From Clytia hemisphaerica (lineage: Eukaryota > Cnidaria > Hydrozoa > Leptothecata > Clytiidae), in NCBI GenBank assembly GCA_902728285.1, contig CACVBU010001377.1, forward strand, positions 845,212-909,211: DNA of 64,000 bases, given 5' to 3'. The notes under the pieces are model-generated. The model had not been told where the DNA came from, did no database searches, and saw only the letters and a list, made by a program, of their open reading frames with translations. Shown piece by piece: positions 11,315-22,170 of the stretch (the first letter of the stretch is position 1; each line of letters opens with the position of its first letter). A program made the translations under genes and the position numbers.

Positions 11315-11354
11315 ATGATGTTCACCAATCCGGAATAAAATGAGAACTCCGGTT

Positions 11355-11527
11355 AATTTTGTGATTTGTCACCAGTTTTGGGATTAAGGGAATAGAGTAA
11401 TTAATTTCATTTAGTGTATGGTTCAACAATTTCATTGTATTTTGAAAGCAATTCAACAGTTATGCATTACACGAGTAATATTATCTATTACCTTAATCCC
11501 AAAACTGGTCGCAAACACAAAGTTATT
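11355..11527. mobile_element. Short MITE-like inverted repeat
   Basis: Arms of about 45 bp around CCAGTTTTGGGATTAAGG at about 11365-11403 and the reverse complement CCTTAATCCCAAAACTGG at about 11491-11510 enclose a centre of about 85 bp. There is no coding content, and the target duplication could not be fixed. Confidence 0.6.
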
Positions 11528-11786
11528 CTGTTATTCTTAAAATGCATTATTTTTATCCTCCAACAGACGCCTTCTGCTGTTTTTCAGTAAGTGTTTTCTT
11601 TTGTTTCTGTGGCTAAAACAGGCTAAACTGACAAATCATAACTTAAATCCTGACCTGACAACCCCCTTTTAATCTAATCCTATTTTTATAAAAAGATTAA
11701 TATTTTGACACCTTATGGCTTGTGTATGTCATTACCGTAAAATTTCTTCTTTTGTTAATTTTTAACTAATGAACTAATAAAGTAAA

Positions 11787-12929
11787 TTCCTTCAACGGTT
11801 AGTGTAAAACGCAGGTCACAGGTCGCAGGTCACAGGTCGCAGGTCACAGGTCAACAAAATGCAGACCGGAAAAAAAAAATAAGATCATAACATGTACTTA
11901 CATAACATAACATCAATACATAGCGCATTAAATTACAAAAAAGTAATACATGCTATTTAGATATTATAAAATGACAATTGAATAGAATAACAACCTATTT
12001 TGACATAGTGACACTTACTTACAAAAATAATGACAAAATCATAAAATATGATGCCTAGCAAGACAAAAGCACGAAAAATATTTATTATACAAAATGTGAT
12101 GTGGATGGTGTGAATGGATATAAAATGGCACCAAACATAAGCTTGCAAGGACCCTAAGAGAGTGGTTTTAGAAGGATGGAACTAATTAATCATTCAGTTA
12201 TTATTTTAATGTCTTAATGACAATTTTTGACAAAAATATTAACAGAATCATAAAATATGATGCAAGAACAGACAAAAAAAACGAAAAATATTTATAATAC
12301 AGAATACAGAATGTGATGTAGATAGTGTGAATGGATATAAAACGGCACCAATCAGAAGCTTGTGAGGTCCCTAAGAGAGTGGTTTTAGAAGGATGAAACT
12401 AATTAATTATTCAATTGTCATTTTAATGACTTAATGACAATTTTTGACAAAAATATTGACAGAATTACAAAATATCATGTCTTACAAGAGAAAAACACCA
12501 AAAATATTCAGTATGCCGAATGTGATGACAACAATATGGCTGGATATAAAATTACACCAATCAGAAGCTCGTGAGTTCTCTGAAGAGGTAGTTTTAGAGC
12601 GATTTGTTTTATTATATGTAACCATCATATAACATTACAAACATTACAATATGTAATATACCTGTTATACGTATAATATAGTTTCAAATATTTTGTGGTC
12701 TGCGTTATACACGGCGCAAACTGCGAAAGATCGATAAAAGCACATGGTTAAGTTTTGATGTTTGAAATGGTTTTATATGGATGAAATTGCTTGAGAATTA
12801 TGTTTTTGATAATTTTTTGTGTTTTTCAAACATTTTCCTCTGCAATGACATTGATTAGAGTTAACCTGTCATCACTGACCTGTGACCTGCGACCTGTGAC
12901 CTGCGTTTTACACTAACTGTTCCTTCAAC
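11787..12929. mobile_element. 1.12-kb TIR element with 10-bp target duplication (MULE-like)
   Basis: The element at 11797-12919 is bounded by the identical 10-mer TTCCTTCAAC (11787-11796 and 12920-12929). Its termini are inverted repeats reading GTTAGTGTAAAACGCAGG followed by alternating GGTCACA/GGTCGCA steps, mirrored at 12858-12918. The interior holds three diverged tandem copies of a unit of about 215 bp, starting near 12008, 12225 and 12440 (shared phrase AATCATAAAATATGATG). Target duplications of 9-10 bp with longish TIRs fit Mutator-like elements. No transposase is encoded. Confidence 0.8.
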
Positions 12930-13972
12930 CTCGTGTTTATCTAGAAATATTTCCTTTACTTCGATCAAAGATTTGGGAAAAGAGGATAAGAAACGCCGCT
13001 GCCGCTCGCTGTTTTCCTATTCTTCCCCTTTGAATTCGGCACCCTTTGAAGAAGCAAGGCTCTAGAATAGTTGAGCAAGAAGGAAGGCCGAAACAAAATG
13101 GCGTTACGTACAGGTTAACCAATGTTCAAGAAAAAAGTCCTTGAATAAAGCTTTCCAGACATCCCAGTGAGTTTTTTGTGAAAAAGAGACTGGGGAGTGA
13201 ATCTTTGATCTTCTGGGGGTTTCCCCTGAGAAAATAGAGGAAAATCATTCTATATTCTGGGAGTAAAGATGGCGGACATGAGGCATGCTTGAAATTTTGA
13301 AAAATTGGGACAAGTTCTTTCTGGCTTGTATTGCTCTGAATGAATTTTTTGTGTTGCAGACATAATTTTTATGGGTAGTAGGAAGGTTGATTGTGACCAC
13401 CTATGCCTTAGTTTCCCTGGGCACTCTCTAAAACTTCTCGGCATTTTGATTTTAAGATGGGCAAAATCGATTGATAATTTTGTTATTTTTTTCAACTTTT
13501 AGATGAAAAAAATAGTGTAATCTTAGAAAAACTTCCTCCATGGTAATGGACTTGAGATTCAGTAAGTATACTCGATTTCCTCTGTGGTACTTTTAGCTTT
13601 ATCTAGGGAAAACATTGACTTTTTGGTTGGCAATTTAAAGTTTCGGCTAACAAAAACATTGTAAAGTTCAAATAACTTCGACATGTGATATTTATAAAGT
13701 CTGACTATTGATGGGCCGTGATTTTGACCGGTCAGTTGATTGACTCACAAGGCTTGGACAATTTTGCAGCCAAAACATAATTTCATCGGTGGACTTTACA
13801 GTCTGTGTTAGGGTAATTCATACAGATTATTGCTTATACAAAAACAAAAAAGCCCTAGTTTTACAGTAGATTTTCATTTTATATATTTCCAGAGCTAGTT
13901 ATCGTCATTTTCTCTATGAAATACTGTTTATAACAACACTACCCAGAAAAACCATTCCACAGAAAGTTAAGT
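12930..13972. other. Intergenic, no firm gene
   Basis: A possible small exon lies at about 13503-13541 (acceptor TTTTAG, donor GTAATG), but no compatible next exon was found. Short ORFs on the - strand near 12937 and 13250 lack domain features. Otherwise there is nothing to annotate. Confidence 0.35.
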
Positions 13973-14431
13973 ATGGGCCATCCAAGCACTGGTGCAATGA
14001 ACCGTCACGTTCAGGCATGGCAAAGTCTGCTAAAAAATGAAATTAAACCTGCAGAAACTATATTACGTGCATTATTAAGCTTGACCAAAACAGAATGGAA
14101 TAATAAATATATGCAGAGGATGTTAATATTTTGTAAATGTTTTCTGGACAACCGTGGATATGAACAGTTGAACCTACCGCCTACATATCCTTTGAAATTG
14201 GACATATACTTGGAAAATGTTCTCTGGAAAAAGTGGATTTCCATATACGTATTATGTAAATTTGGTCAGTCTGGAGAATTTTTATCGAATCTGTATTTAT
14301 TTGGATGTTTGTTTTGTATCCAGGTTGTCCCTGGAAAGATGGTCCAAACAAGTCATCAGAGCCAGGAAACATGTGGGCCAAAATTACCAAATGTAAACAA
14401 ACTAGGAGACCCCAAAAGTGCTTCTATTTAA
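13973..14431 (+). CDS. Uncharacterised ORF, 152 aa, doubtful
   Basis: An open frame from an ATG to TAA ends in a serine/lysine/glutamine-rich tail. It shows no domain, signal peptide or membrane helix I recognise. A polypyrimidine tract and CAG near 13890, and a second near 14320, suggest that parts could be exons, possibly in a different frame. It could equally be a chance ORF. It lies just upstream of two MITEs. Confidence 0.2.
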   Translation: MGHPSTGAMNRHVQAWQSLLKNEIKPAETILRALLSLTKTEWNNKYMQRMLIFCKCFLDNRGYEQLNLPPTYPLKLDIYLENVLWKKWISIYVLCKFGQSGEFLSNLYLFGCLFCIQVVPGKMVQTSHQSQETCGPKLPNVNKLGDPKSASI

Positions 14432-14522
14432 ATTCTACAATTCTACTTGAACACATATTTTCACTTATTGTTATGTAACAAGTTTTTCTGAGGCTGATAT
14501 TATTTTTCCAATATTTTTTCCA

Positions 14523-14907
14523 AAGCCATGTGTCCACTCCGGATAATTTTCAACGGATCGGTACGGTTCGGAACGGTTTCTATTGTTCTGGGGATTATCT
14601 TCCACCCATTTGCTTCATATTTGTTTCATGTGAACGGTTCGAATGTTCACGTGTTTTTGGTCCAAACGGATAGATTTCAACTTTCTTTGCGATCCGTGCC
14701 GGATCGAAACGGTTCTTTCGATTTCAAACAATAGAACATCTGTAGAAGATTAAACTAATTAAATTTTCTTTGTATAAATATTGTAAACAGAAAGAATCTG
14801 ATTCAGAAAATTTGAAGTGGATATTGCAAAACTGTCCGGATCAGTTTTCCAAAATATTCCGATTCAAACGGATCCGTTGAAAATTATCCGGAGTGGACAC
14901 ATGGCTT
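14523..14907. mobile_element. 385-bp MITE, TIR of about 37 bp
   Basis: The left end AAGCCATGTGTCCACTCCGG and the following GATAATTTTCAACGGATC are repeated in reverse complement at 14870-14907. The arms are nearly identical over about 37 bp. The interior is rich in ACGGTTCG/CGGATCGG phrases. It is non-coding and the target duplication is uncertain. Confidence 0.8.
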
Positions 14908-14944
14908 AAACGTATTTAATTTTTTAGCAATGAGTTACACATCT

Positions 14945-15460
14945 GGCTGCGTTTAGACCAACTGGCATTTGTAATTTGGCATTTGCTCATGAGAGATTCG
15001 ATTTTAATAGCTTTTCCATTGTATTTTCTGTCATGACATTTAAGGAATCGTCTTTTTAAAGTCATTACTGAAAAGGTGATTCCCTCAAGTTCAACTTTGA
15101 CAGATCAAACAATGAAAAGCATGGAATTTCTCAAAAACTGCAGTCATTAAGACTGAAACTTTTTTTGCCGTAGGGCTAGGCTATGGCAAATTTTGCAAAT
15201 TTTACAATCTATAGAAAGAACTGAATAAAAAACGTGCAAATACTTTAAAAAATCAAAAATGTCATTTTTTCTCTTTGTTTTGGTTCCTTTGTTTGATTTG
15301 AAATGCCAGAAAAGGGGATTCCTTTGCTCAAAATGGCATTTCAAATGCCAACACGCTGGCATCATTAGGCATTTGACAAACCGAACAATTGCGCGGAACA
15401 ATAGAATTCAAAAGAATACTGCAAGCAATTACAAATGCCAGGCTGGTCTAAACGCAGCCT
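14945..15460. mobile_element. 515-bp MITE, TIR of about 32 bp
   Basis: GGCTGCGTTTAGACCAACTG and ATTTGTAATT at the left end are mirrored by AATTACAAATGCC and GGTCTAAACGCAGCC at the right end. A trinucleotide TCT lies on both sides, compatible with a 3-bp target duplication. Multiple GGCATTTG/CAAATGCC copies fill the subterminal regions. The two overlapping ORFs inside are not convincing genes. Confidence 0.75.
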
Positions 15461-16148
15461 CTGTTGAATTTAGTCCTCTATGGAGCAATGATATAATTTT
15501 CTAGTCCAGCTTTCAAGTTATACAATCTGAATCAATGTACTAATTAAAAATCAGTTGGAAGGTTTTAGTCTTTTTTTTTAGTCTTCTCAATTTTATTTCA
15601 ATGGAAAGTCATGAGTGATATTGATTTTTTTTTCATGCAATACATCTTTATTTTCCCAGGTGTTATAAATGAAGGTCAATCATAAAAAAACCTTTTCCGT
15701 TTAATGTGATCTTTTTTAGAAAAATTTCAAACCATTTTTAGCAGCATTTACAAATTAAAAGAGTTGCATAAATGTTTTCTACTACTTTAAGCTAAGGCTA
15801 CACTGATGATTTTTTCAGGCGGCTGCAATGCAATTAGCGTTGCATTGCAAGCGCGCGAGAAATTGCAAAATGTAGCACGTCAATTTTTTCTGCAATTGCT
15901 CTGCAACGCAATAAAAATATTGTAGAACAAATTGCAAGTGTCTGCAACAAAATCAGTTTGAACTGATTTTGTTGCAGAAGAATCTGCAATTTTTTGACGA
16001 TGTATCTGACATTCCAATCTTATTACGTCATTCGAACGTCGGACCTTCGAAAATCGAATGTTTTGTATTTCGAATGTTTTATTTTTGAATGTTTTTTTGA
16101 AAAAGTTGTAAAATGATTGTGAGTTGTTTTTTAGCAGATAGTGACAAG

Positions 16149-17244
16149 ATGGCTGGAAAAAAACTTTCAGATGAAGAAAGAAAGACTTTGATCATATTTT
16201 TCGAAGAAAACCCTGCATTATGGGATGGGGCCCATCCCCATAACAAATGCAAGAGAACAAAGGAGGAATTAAGGAAGAATCTTGTTGGATTATTTGACGA
16301 ACTATACAGTATTGAAACTCTTGAAAAAAGTTTTCATTCGTTAAGAACTTCTTTCGTTAGGGAATGGAAGAAGAAAGTCACACACGCAGAATCTGAGGAA
16401 AAGGATATCCCGCTTAAGAAGTGGAAATTCATGGATGAAATGAATTTTCTTGTAAAGGAGATTAATCGTGAGAAAAAAGGAGGAACTTGTTGATTTTTAC
16501 AGGGAAAATCCTGCATTGTGGAACCACTCATCAAAAGATTATAGAGATAGAACTTTGAGAAGCGCCTTGATGGAAAAATTATACGACATTTATGATGGTA
16601 AATTCACGATCGATGAAATTAAACAAGCGTGGCATAACACTTTGACTCAATATAAAAGTGAAAAGCTCAGAGAGGATGCGTCGAAAACCAAGTCTGGATC
16701 AGGCATCTCGGATGTTTACTTGTCAAAATGGCAATTTTTTAATTCAATGGAGTTTATTGATATTACGTGTGGAATGGATGAAACATTGAATACGATTGAA
16801 TCAGTTGATGCGAGTGAACTGCCTCCCCCACCACCCAAGAAAATGTCAAAAGCCCAAGAGAAATCGGAAGAAAGAGCTGCCAAAATCGAACTTTGGAAGA
16901 CCTTAGCCGAAACAATGAAAGCCCCAATCCAACCCCAACCCCAAGCAGTGATACAACAACCTGTAAATCAGCTTAGCAATCTCGAAGCGAGAGCAAACTT
17001 GTTCGGAAAACTTGTTGCCGATAATCTCTTACAATGTGACCCTGTTGACTGGACATACCTGAAAAAGCAAATAATGGATCTGTTTTTTGAATATGAACAA
17101 AGACGTGCTTCTTTTGCACAATCAACGTACGAAACTCGTCCTGGAACAAGTTCTCAAGCTAGATCTTTCACCGATTTTTTGCACAGTACTGGCCCGATTG
17201 ACGCCAGTTCTACATATTCTAATGACTCTTTTGGTAACAATTGA
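16149..17244 (+). CDS. Harbinger accessory protein with two MADF domains, one frame shift
   Basis: The first MADF domain starts at the ATG at 16149 (MAGKKLSDEER, then ENPALWDGAH, ending LKKWKFMDEMNFL). The second starts near 16470 in the next frame (EELVDFYRENPALWNH, ending LSKWQFFNSMEFID). A proline/glutamine linker and a C-terminal region follow, to the stop at 17242-17244. MADF is a Myb/SANT-like DNA-binding fold, and Harbinger elements encode such a protein to bring the nuclease to the ends and into the nucleus. The two frames meet at an A6 run (16471-16478 region). Five A residues would fuse them, and no ATG starts the second frame. So this is one two-domain gene with a one-base change, a sequencing error, or frameshifting. 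A poly(A) signal AATAAA lies near 17278. Confidence 0.85.
16471..16478 (+). other. A6 run at the frame break between MADF domains
   Basis: In the first frame translation runs on through GGA GGA ACT TGT and ends at TGA. One fewer A would continue directly into the second MADF domain. The shift required is +1, or an A6-to-A5 change. Confidence 0.7.
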
Positions 17245-17736
17245 GACTAGTGACAAAACGATTGATTTGTTGAGTTCAATAAAGATACGTTAACGTTTTA
17301 TTTCGATCCGTTTTAGAATCAAACTTTATCAAATCCAATAATTATATTTTTGAAATTCAAACTCTATTTATATATATAAGTTCCCATTTTAAGGTATAAC
17401 GAGTCGATTCTACTGTTTATAATAATATATAATGATTTTAACTACAAGTTTAACTTTATAGTCTACTACTCTTGGAAAACTAATGTGGGAGGGTCTAATA
17501 AGAGGTGGAAAGAACAGAATCATCTACTTCACTTTAGATCTCCTACATACCTTTTCCAAGAGTATATTATATATTTAAGAAATCAAACTTTATTTGTTCA
17601 TATAAATGTAAAAGTTTATAGCTCAGTTTCAAACAATCCTTATTGTGTCTTTAACATGATATATCCTTCATTGTTCATTGAGTTTTAAAACGTTTTGGTC
17701 AAACAGAATAAAATAAAGGTGTCCAATAGCGATTGA
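17245..17736. other. Shared 3' flank between the two Harbinger genes
   Basis: This 490-bp A+T-rich spacer holds AATAAA for the + strand gene near 17278 and TTTATT (poly(A) signal on the - strand) near 17590. There is no further ORF of interest. Confidence 0.6.
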
Positions 17737-19014
17737 TTAAATGTCAACTCTAGCCGACTTCCATTGCCAATTGACAGCTCCCTCCAAATTGAAATAGTCT
17801 GTAAATTCTTCTCTAATTGATTTAGCTATGTTGGTCGAACGATTTCCATGTCGATCGTTTTCTAGTGAAAAATAGGTTCCACTTGGTACTTCGTTTCTCC
17901 AAGACCCCTCGATAAGTTCACCCGAGCCAGTTTCATGGTCAATCAATCCTGCGGGTAGATCAATCTTCCCAACTGATGTCGAACTTCTCTGCCAATTATG
18001 TAATGCGATCGTAGCTAAGGTAATTTTCTTTACCTTTTCAGGACCTAGCGCTATCGGTCGACGAAAAATACGCCATCTATTTGCCAAGATACCGAATCCG
18101 TTCTCAGAGATTCGCCTTTCCCGCGATAAGCGATAATTGAAAATGCGCCTTTCAACTGTTAAGCCTTTTTGAGGATAAGGTTTCATTAAATAGTTTTTTA
18201 AGGGAAATGCGTCATCTCCAGTCGCGACAAAAGGAACCTTCATCTTACGTCCCGGCAAATTCTGTGGAGGAGGTAAATTGAGAGATCCATCCTCAAGCGA
18301 TTGTTTTAACTTGCATTGGTCCCAGATACCGCCGTCTGAATCACGTCCATTCGCGCCAACATCAGCATAAAGAAACTCATATTCTGGACCAACCATTGCC
18401 AACAAAACTATACTGTCGCTCCCTTTATAATTTCTGTAGCGGGAGCCTGAATCATCAGGCTGCTGCATCACTATATGCTTTCCATCTATCGCTCCGATTC
18501 CGTTAGGGAAATTCCACCTTTGATCAAACTTTTTGGAAATTTCAATCCATTCTTCTTTAGATTTCGGAGTATTCAAATAGTTGCTTAGGGCTTTAATGAT
18601 TGCCTCTGAAACTTCAATTACAGCTTCGGAAATCCTAGCTCGAGAAATTCTAAACTGGAATTCTAATGATCGAAACGTTTCTCCGGTGGCAAAAAAGCGT
18701 AAAACAACACATGTTAATTCTTCTGGTGTTATGCATTCTCTTAAGGGAGTATCTTGTTTTTGTAGACCTTCCTTCATCTGATCAACTAAATACAAAAACT
18801 GTTCATTCTGCATGCGAATGTAATCACGACACCTCTTAGGATCATGTCTAATTTCCTGAAAGATCGTATGAAAAGCTCCAAATCGTTTCCTTTTGGCTAG
18901 ACATGGCTGGACCCAACATTTCCTTTCAATTTCTTCTTCTTCAAATTCTTCCTCCTCCAAGAGAAGCAAAGCTAAGGCAGCAGCAGCAGCAGATTTTCTT
19001 TGAGCATCCGCCAT
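17737..19014 (-). CDS. PIF/Harbinger transposase (DDE_4 nuclease)
   Basis: An intact 425-residue protein starts at ATG 19014. The N-terminus is alanine/leucine- then glutamate-rich. A helix-turn-helix-like region lies near residues 95-145 (LRFFATGETFRSLEFQF). The RNase H-fold catalytic core follows, with GIGAIDGKH (Asp about 177), FLYADVGANGRDSD (Asp about 218), and RRISENGFG (Glu about 304). GDDAFPLKNYLMKPY and the ATIALHNW C-terminal block are also family signatures. It should cut and rejoin element ends in the nucleus together with the MADF partner. It lies convergent to the MADF gene with about 490 bp between stop codons. Reverse-strand poly(A) candidates (TTTATT) lie near 17590. Confidence 0.95.
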   Translation of the reverse strand: MADAQRKSAAAAALALLLLEEEEFEEEEIERKCWVQPCLAKRKRFGAFHTIFQEIRHDPKRCRDYIRMQNEQFLYLVDQMKEGLQKQDTPLRECITPEELTCVVLRFFATGETFRSLEFQFRISRARISEAVIEVSEAIIKALSNYLNTPKSKEEWIEISKKFDQRWNFPNGIGAIDGKHIVMQQPDDSGSRYRNYKGSDSIVLLAMVGPEYEFLYADVGANGRDSDGGIWDQCKLKQSLEDGSLNLPPPQNLPGRKMKVPFVATGDDAFPLKNYLMKPYPQKGLTVERRIFNYRLSRERRISENGFGILANRWRIFRRPIALGPEKVKKITLATIALHNWQRSSTSVGKIDLPAGLIDHETGSGELIEGSWRNEVPSGTYFSLENDRHGNRSTNIAKSIREEFTDYFNLEGAVNWQWKSARVDI

Positions 19015-19063
19015 TTTTCACTTTTTCGCGCTCGGATAAAAAATGTCCCTTTAAATAACTTTC

Positions 19064-19160
19064 GAATGTTTTTGATAAATTCGAATGTTTTGTAGTTCGA
19101 ATGTTTTGTAAATCGAATGTTTTGTAATTCGAATGTTTTGTAATTCGAATGTTTTTTTGA
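19064..19160 (+). repeat. Tandem TCGAATGTTTTGT array, Harbinger right end
   Basis: About six copies of a unit of about 16 bp, TTCGAATGTTTTGTAA, lie just upstream of the transposase start codon. Three diverged copies in the same orientation occur at 16050-16105 upstream of the MADF gene. Their position in front of both start codons fits promoter or subterminal binding sites. Confidence 0.75.
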
Positions 19161-19275
19161 CGTTTTTCGTGGTTCCTTTTTTTAGATGGCTAGACAGCAA
19201 CAATTTTCAGGCGGCTGCAATGCAACAATTGCATTGCAGCCGCCTGAAAAAACTATCAGTGTAGCCTTAGCTTAA

Positions 19276-20745
19276 GAGAAGGATATTTTTAATTTTTAAT
19301 TCTTATGCACTTTTATTATACTGTTTTATTTGCTAGATAGATATTTCATTGCCACCGAGCGGAGCGTAGGTGGCTTAATAGTTTCGCGATGAGTGAGAGG
19401 CAGGTTAATTTTTTTCGCTGTTTTTTTTTGTTTTTTTTTGTTTTTGTCGTCTTTCAGTTTCCGTATGTTTTACATTCCGTAGTTTATCCGGGCAATACTT
19501 TTGGGGCGCAAATTATGGCGTGAATGTTTGGCTGCGGGCGTACTATGGCCAATATTCTAAAGGTGGACTCACTCACAAAGATAAAAAACAGCGCTTTCCT
19601 CAATAATTAGAATACGTTAGTGTAAGAAGTGTAACCAAGCCTTTGTAAACATTCATCGTGAGAACTTTTTAATGGCTGCTTGATTGCACATGCTTTTCTT
19701 TTGAAGCTTGCTGCTGCTGTATAAATTTTTATCATGTTTTCTGGTCTTTTGTAGAGTATTTAAAGAGGTTTATTATTCGTTTACTACTAAGTATTTTTTG
19801 TTTGTGTAGTTAGTGAATGCACCAATAAATTGATAATGCTCAGTAAGTAGTACAAAAAGAGTTAATTTTCCACAATCAATACTAACTTAACAGCAAACAT
19901 CAATACATAGCCCTCTTCTTCACTAAAACTACAAACAGCACAGGTATGATTTTTTTTTCCTTTTTTCACCAGATAGTTATGTGTTGAATGTTAACCAGTT
20001 GTGACAAATAGTCAGTTTTTTTATCTGATGAAGTTTGATTGGTGTTCGTGTTCAATGAGTTTGGTTGAGAAAAAGTTCCAGCTTTTCCTCCCCGATGCCA
20101 GCCCAGGCGATATCAACCGAACCCTATCAAACCAATTTTCGTTATCGAACCATCAAATTTCATCGAACAAAATCGAACGGTTAGGTGTTTAATTACTGAA
20201 CCTGATCGAACTGTAATCGAACTTTACCAGAAAATCTTCAGTTTGATTAAAGTTTGATTACTTATATCGTAGTTCGATCAAGTTCAATCAATGTTTTTGT
20301 AGCTCAAATGGTTCCAGTTAAAATTGCTAGCGCAACAGCTCTAGCCTAAACGATCCCTTACAATCATTAGGAGGGTGAGGTATCACACTTTCTTTATTCT
20401 GAAGATTTAAAAAAAATGGCTCTTAAGCTTTTTAGCGTGGGCGTCTGCTAATAAGCCGTCAGAAATGGGCAACAAGGTAATAAATCAATCTTCAATATCG
20501 AACTTCACCGATCTTGATATACCTTTTGCTAATCAGGATTTTCATTTTGAATCATTAAAAACTCCAGTGGCACCGTTGTTTCGTATAAGATGCCCATTTC
20601 CGCACTAAGACTCTTGATACTTATCCCTATATATATATTTTACAAGATAACCAGCAAGAAATTGGGGAGGGTTCGTTTAATGGGATGTAGTTTAAAGCAG
20701 TTATAAAGGAGTCATTGTTGTGATTTGTACTTATTTAGATTTATT
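19276..20745. other. No recognisable gene; small palindrome
   Basis: The palindrome-like phrase GCCACCGAGCGGAGCGTAGG lies near 19350. Inverted short repeats of the ATCGAAC/GTTCGAT type cluster at 20100-20300. There is no convincing ORF or spliced gene. Confidence 0.4.
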
Positions 20746-20747
20746 TA

Positions 20748-21960
20748 CGGAAAGTGCTGTGGTGGGCCATGCGAACTCTTGGTGTTTCTGAATGGATTGT
20801 AAAAACGGTTCAGGCTATGATGTCGTGTTCGCATCAATGGTAAATTCAGCGACGAGTTTGACGTAAACGTTGGTGTGCATCAAGGCTCAGTCCTGAGTCC
20901 TTTGCTATTTATAATTGTCATGGAAGCTCTCTCTCGGTCATTTCGTACCGGTTGTCCTTGGGAATTTCCATGCGCAGATGATTTGGCTATTATTGCAGAA
21001 TCTAAAAAGGAGCTTTTGTTCAAGCTAACCCAGTGGATACAGGCCATTGAGTCAAAGGGTTTACGTGTGAACACTCAGAAGACCAAAGTAATGCATTGCA
21101 AACATGGTCTGAGGGAAAGGCAAAAGACAAGTAAATGGCCTTGTGGTGTCTGCTACAAAGGAGTAGGGAGCAACTCTATTTTATGCCGCCAATGTAAAAA
21201 CTACATTCATAAACGATGCTCGGGCATAAAAGGGCGTTTAAGGGAAGATTTTAACTATGTTTGTCCTGCTTGTCTAAATCCTGTTGTTGTACCTCCCTCC
21301 CCTGTGTTTTCTGTAGACGGTTCAGATCTTGAGGTAGTACCCACATTCTGTTACCTAGGTGATATGATTGGGGACAATGGAGGCTGCTTTGATGCAATTA
21401 CCTCAAGGGTGAAGTCTGCGTGGAATAAATTTAGACAGTTGTTGCCAATTTTGACTAATAAGAGCATCCCATTGCAATGTCGTGGTCGTGTCTTTACTTC
21501 GGCCGTAAGGGGTGTTTTGCTTCATGGAAGCCCGACCTGGGCAGTCACGGTTGATGACTGTAGCAGGCTTGTTCGAAATGACAACGCGATGGTTCGTTGG
21601 ATCTGTTCAACTCGTCTGGCTGATAGGATTTCGATGACCCAGCTTAGAGAAAGACTTGGTATTCCATGTATTGAAGACTTAGTTTCCCAAGGTAGACTTC
21701 GTTGGTTCGGTCATGTGCAGCGTATAAAAGACGACTGTTGGCAAAAAAAGATGCTCACTCATGTAGTGCAAGGGAAATATGTTGGCAGACCAAAAAAGAG
21801 ATGGTCGGACAATATCAATGCGGACATGAAGTCCTTCAATGTCAACATCGACCTGACAAACGATCGTATTGCATGGCGTACGGCCATCAAGAGAGGAAGG
21901 CGTCCAACCCCAGCTGCTGGGAACAATGGACGATAAACCGTGCAGTAAGTAAGTAAGTAT
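20748..21960 (+). pseudogene. 5'-truncated non-LTR retrotransposon with zinc-finger insertion
   Basis: The reading frame 20875-21936 (353 codons) holds the reverse-transcriptase core: HQGSVLSPLLFIIVMEAL, the catalytic-site region as CADD (usually YADD), and KGLRVNTQKTKVM. A C-x2-C...C-x2-C...H-x2-C PHD/RING-like finger follows (CGVC, LCRQC, YIHKRC, CPAC). The C-terminal part includes GRLRWFGHVQRI and GRPKKRW. Upstream sequence (WWAMRTLGVSEWIV) continues homology back to about 20748 after a one-base frame change near 20825. The 5' part of the RT and the endonuclease are missing, as after target-primed truncation. The 3' end is a short GTAA tandem (21944-21960). Clade placement was not possible by eye. 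Confidence 0.85.
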
Positions 21961-22170
21961 TGCATATAGAAAAACCGCTTAGCCCATCATTTTTATTTGG
22001 ATGGATATTGTTTATATTGTCATTTTTAAAACTAACCCATCATTTTTATTTATTTAGATAGATTCTTTACATTGGTATTTTTAGAAAAAAAGAAAATCTT
22101 CACATTTATTTCTTCATGTAACCAAACTTTATGCTTATATTTTATTCCCCATGCACGCCGAATTATTGTC

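Larger units (their letters stand above)
15787..19275. mobile_element. PIF/Harbinger DNA transposon, near complete
   Basis: The inverted termini read GCTAAGGCTACACTGAT at 15791 and ATCAGTGTAGCCTTAGC ending at 19271. They are followed inward by GCAATGCAA-rich subterminal sequence including TTTTTTCAGGCGGCTGC. TTAA flanks both ends, compatible with the 3-bp TTA/TAA duplication typical of Harbinger. Two genes lie tail to tail: a MADF-domain partner (+) and the DDE_4 nuclease (-). Tandem copies of about 16 bp, TCGAATGTTTTGTAAT, sit inside both ends (16050-16105 and 19064-19160) and may be transposase-binding or promoter sequence. The copy looks recent: the transposase frame is intact, and the accessory gene has only one frame change. 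Confidence 0.92.

Noticed and set aside
13973-14431. 152-codon ORF as a firm gene
   Set aside because: It is kept only as a doubtful feature because two alternative frames with splice-like signals compete and no domain is visible.
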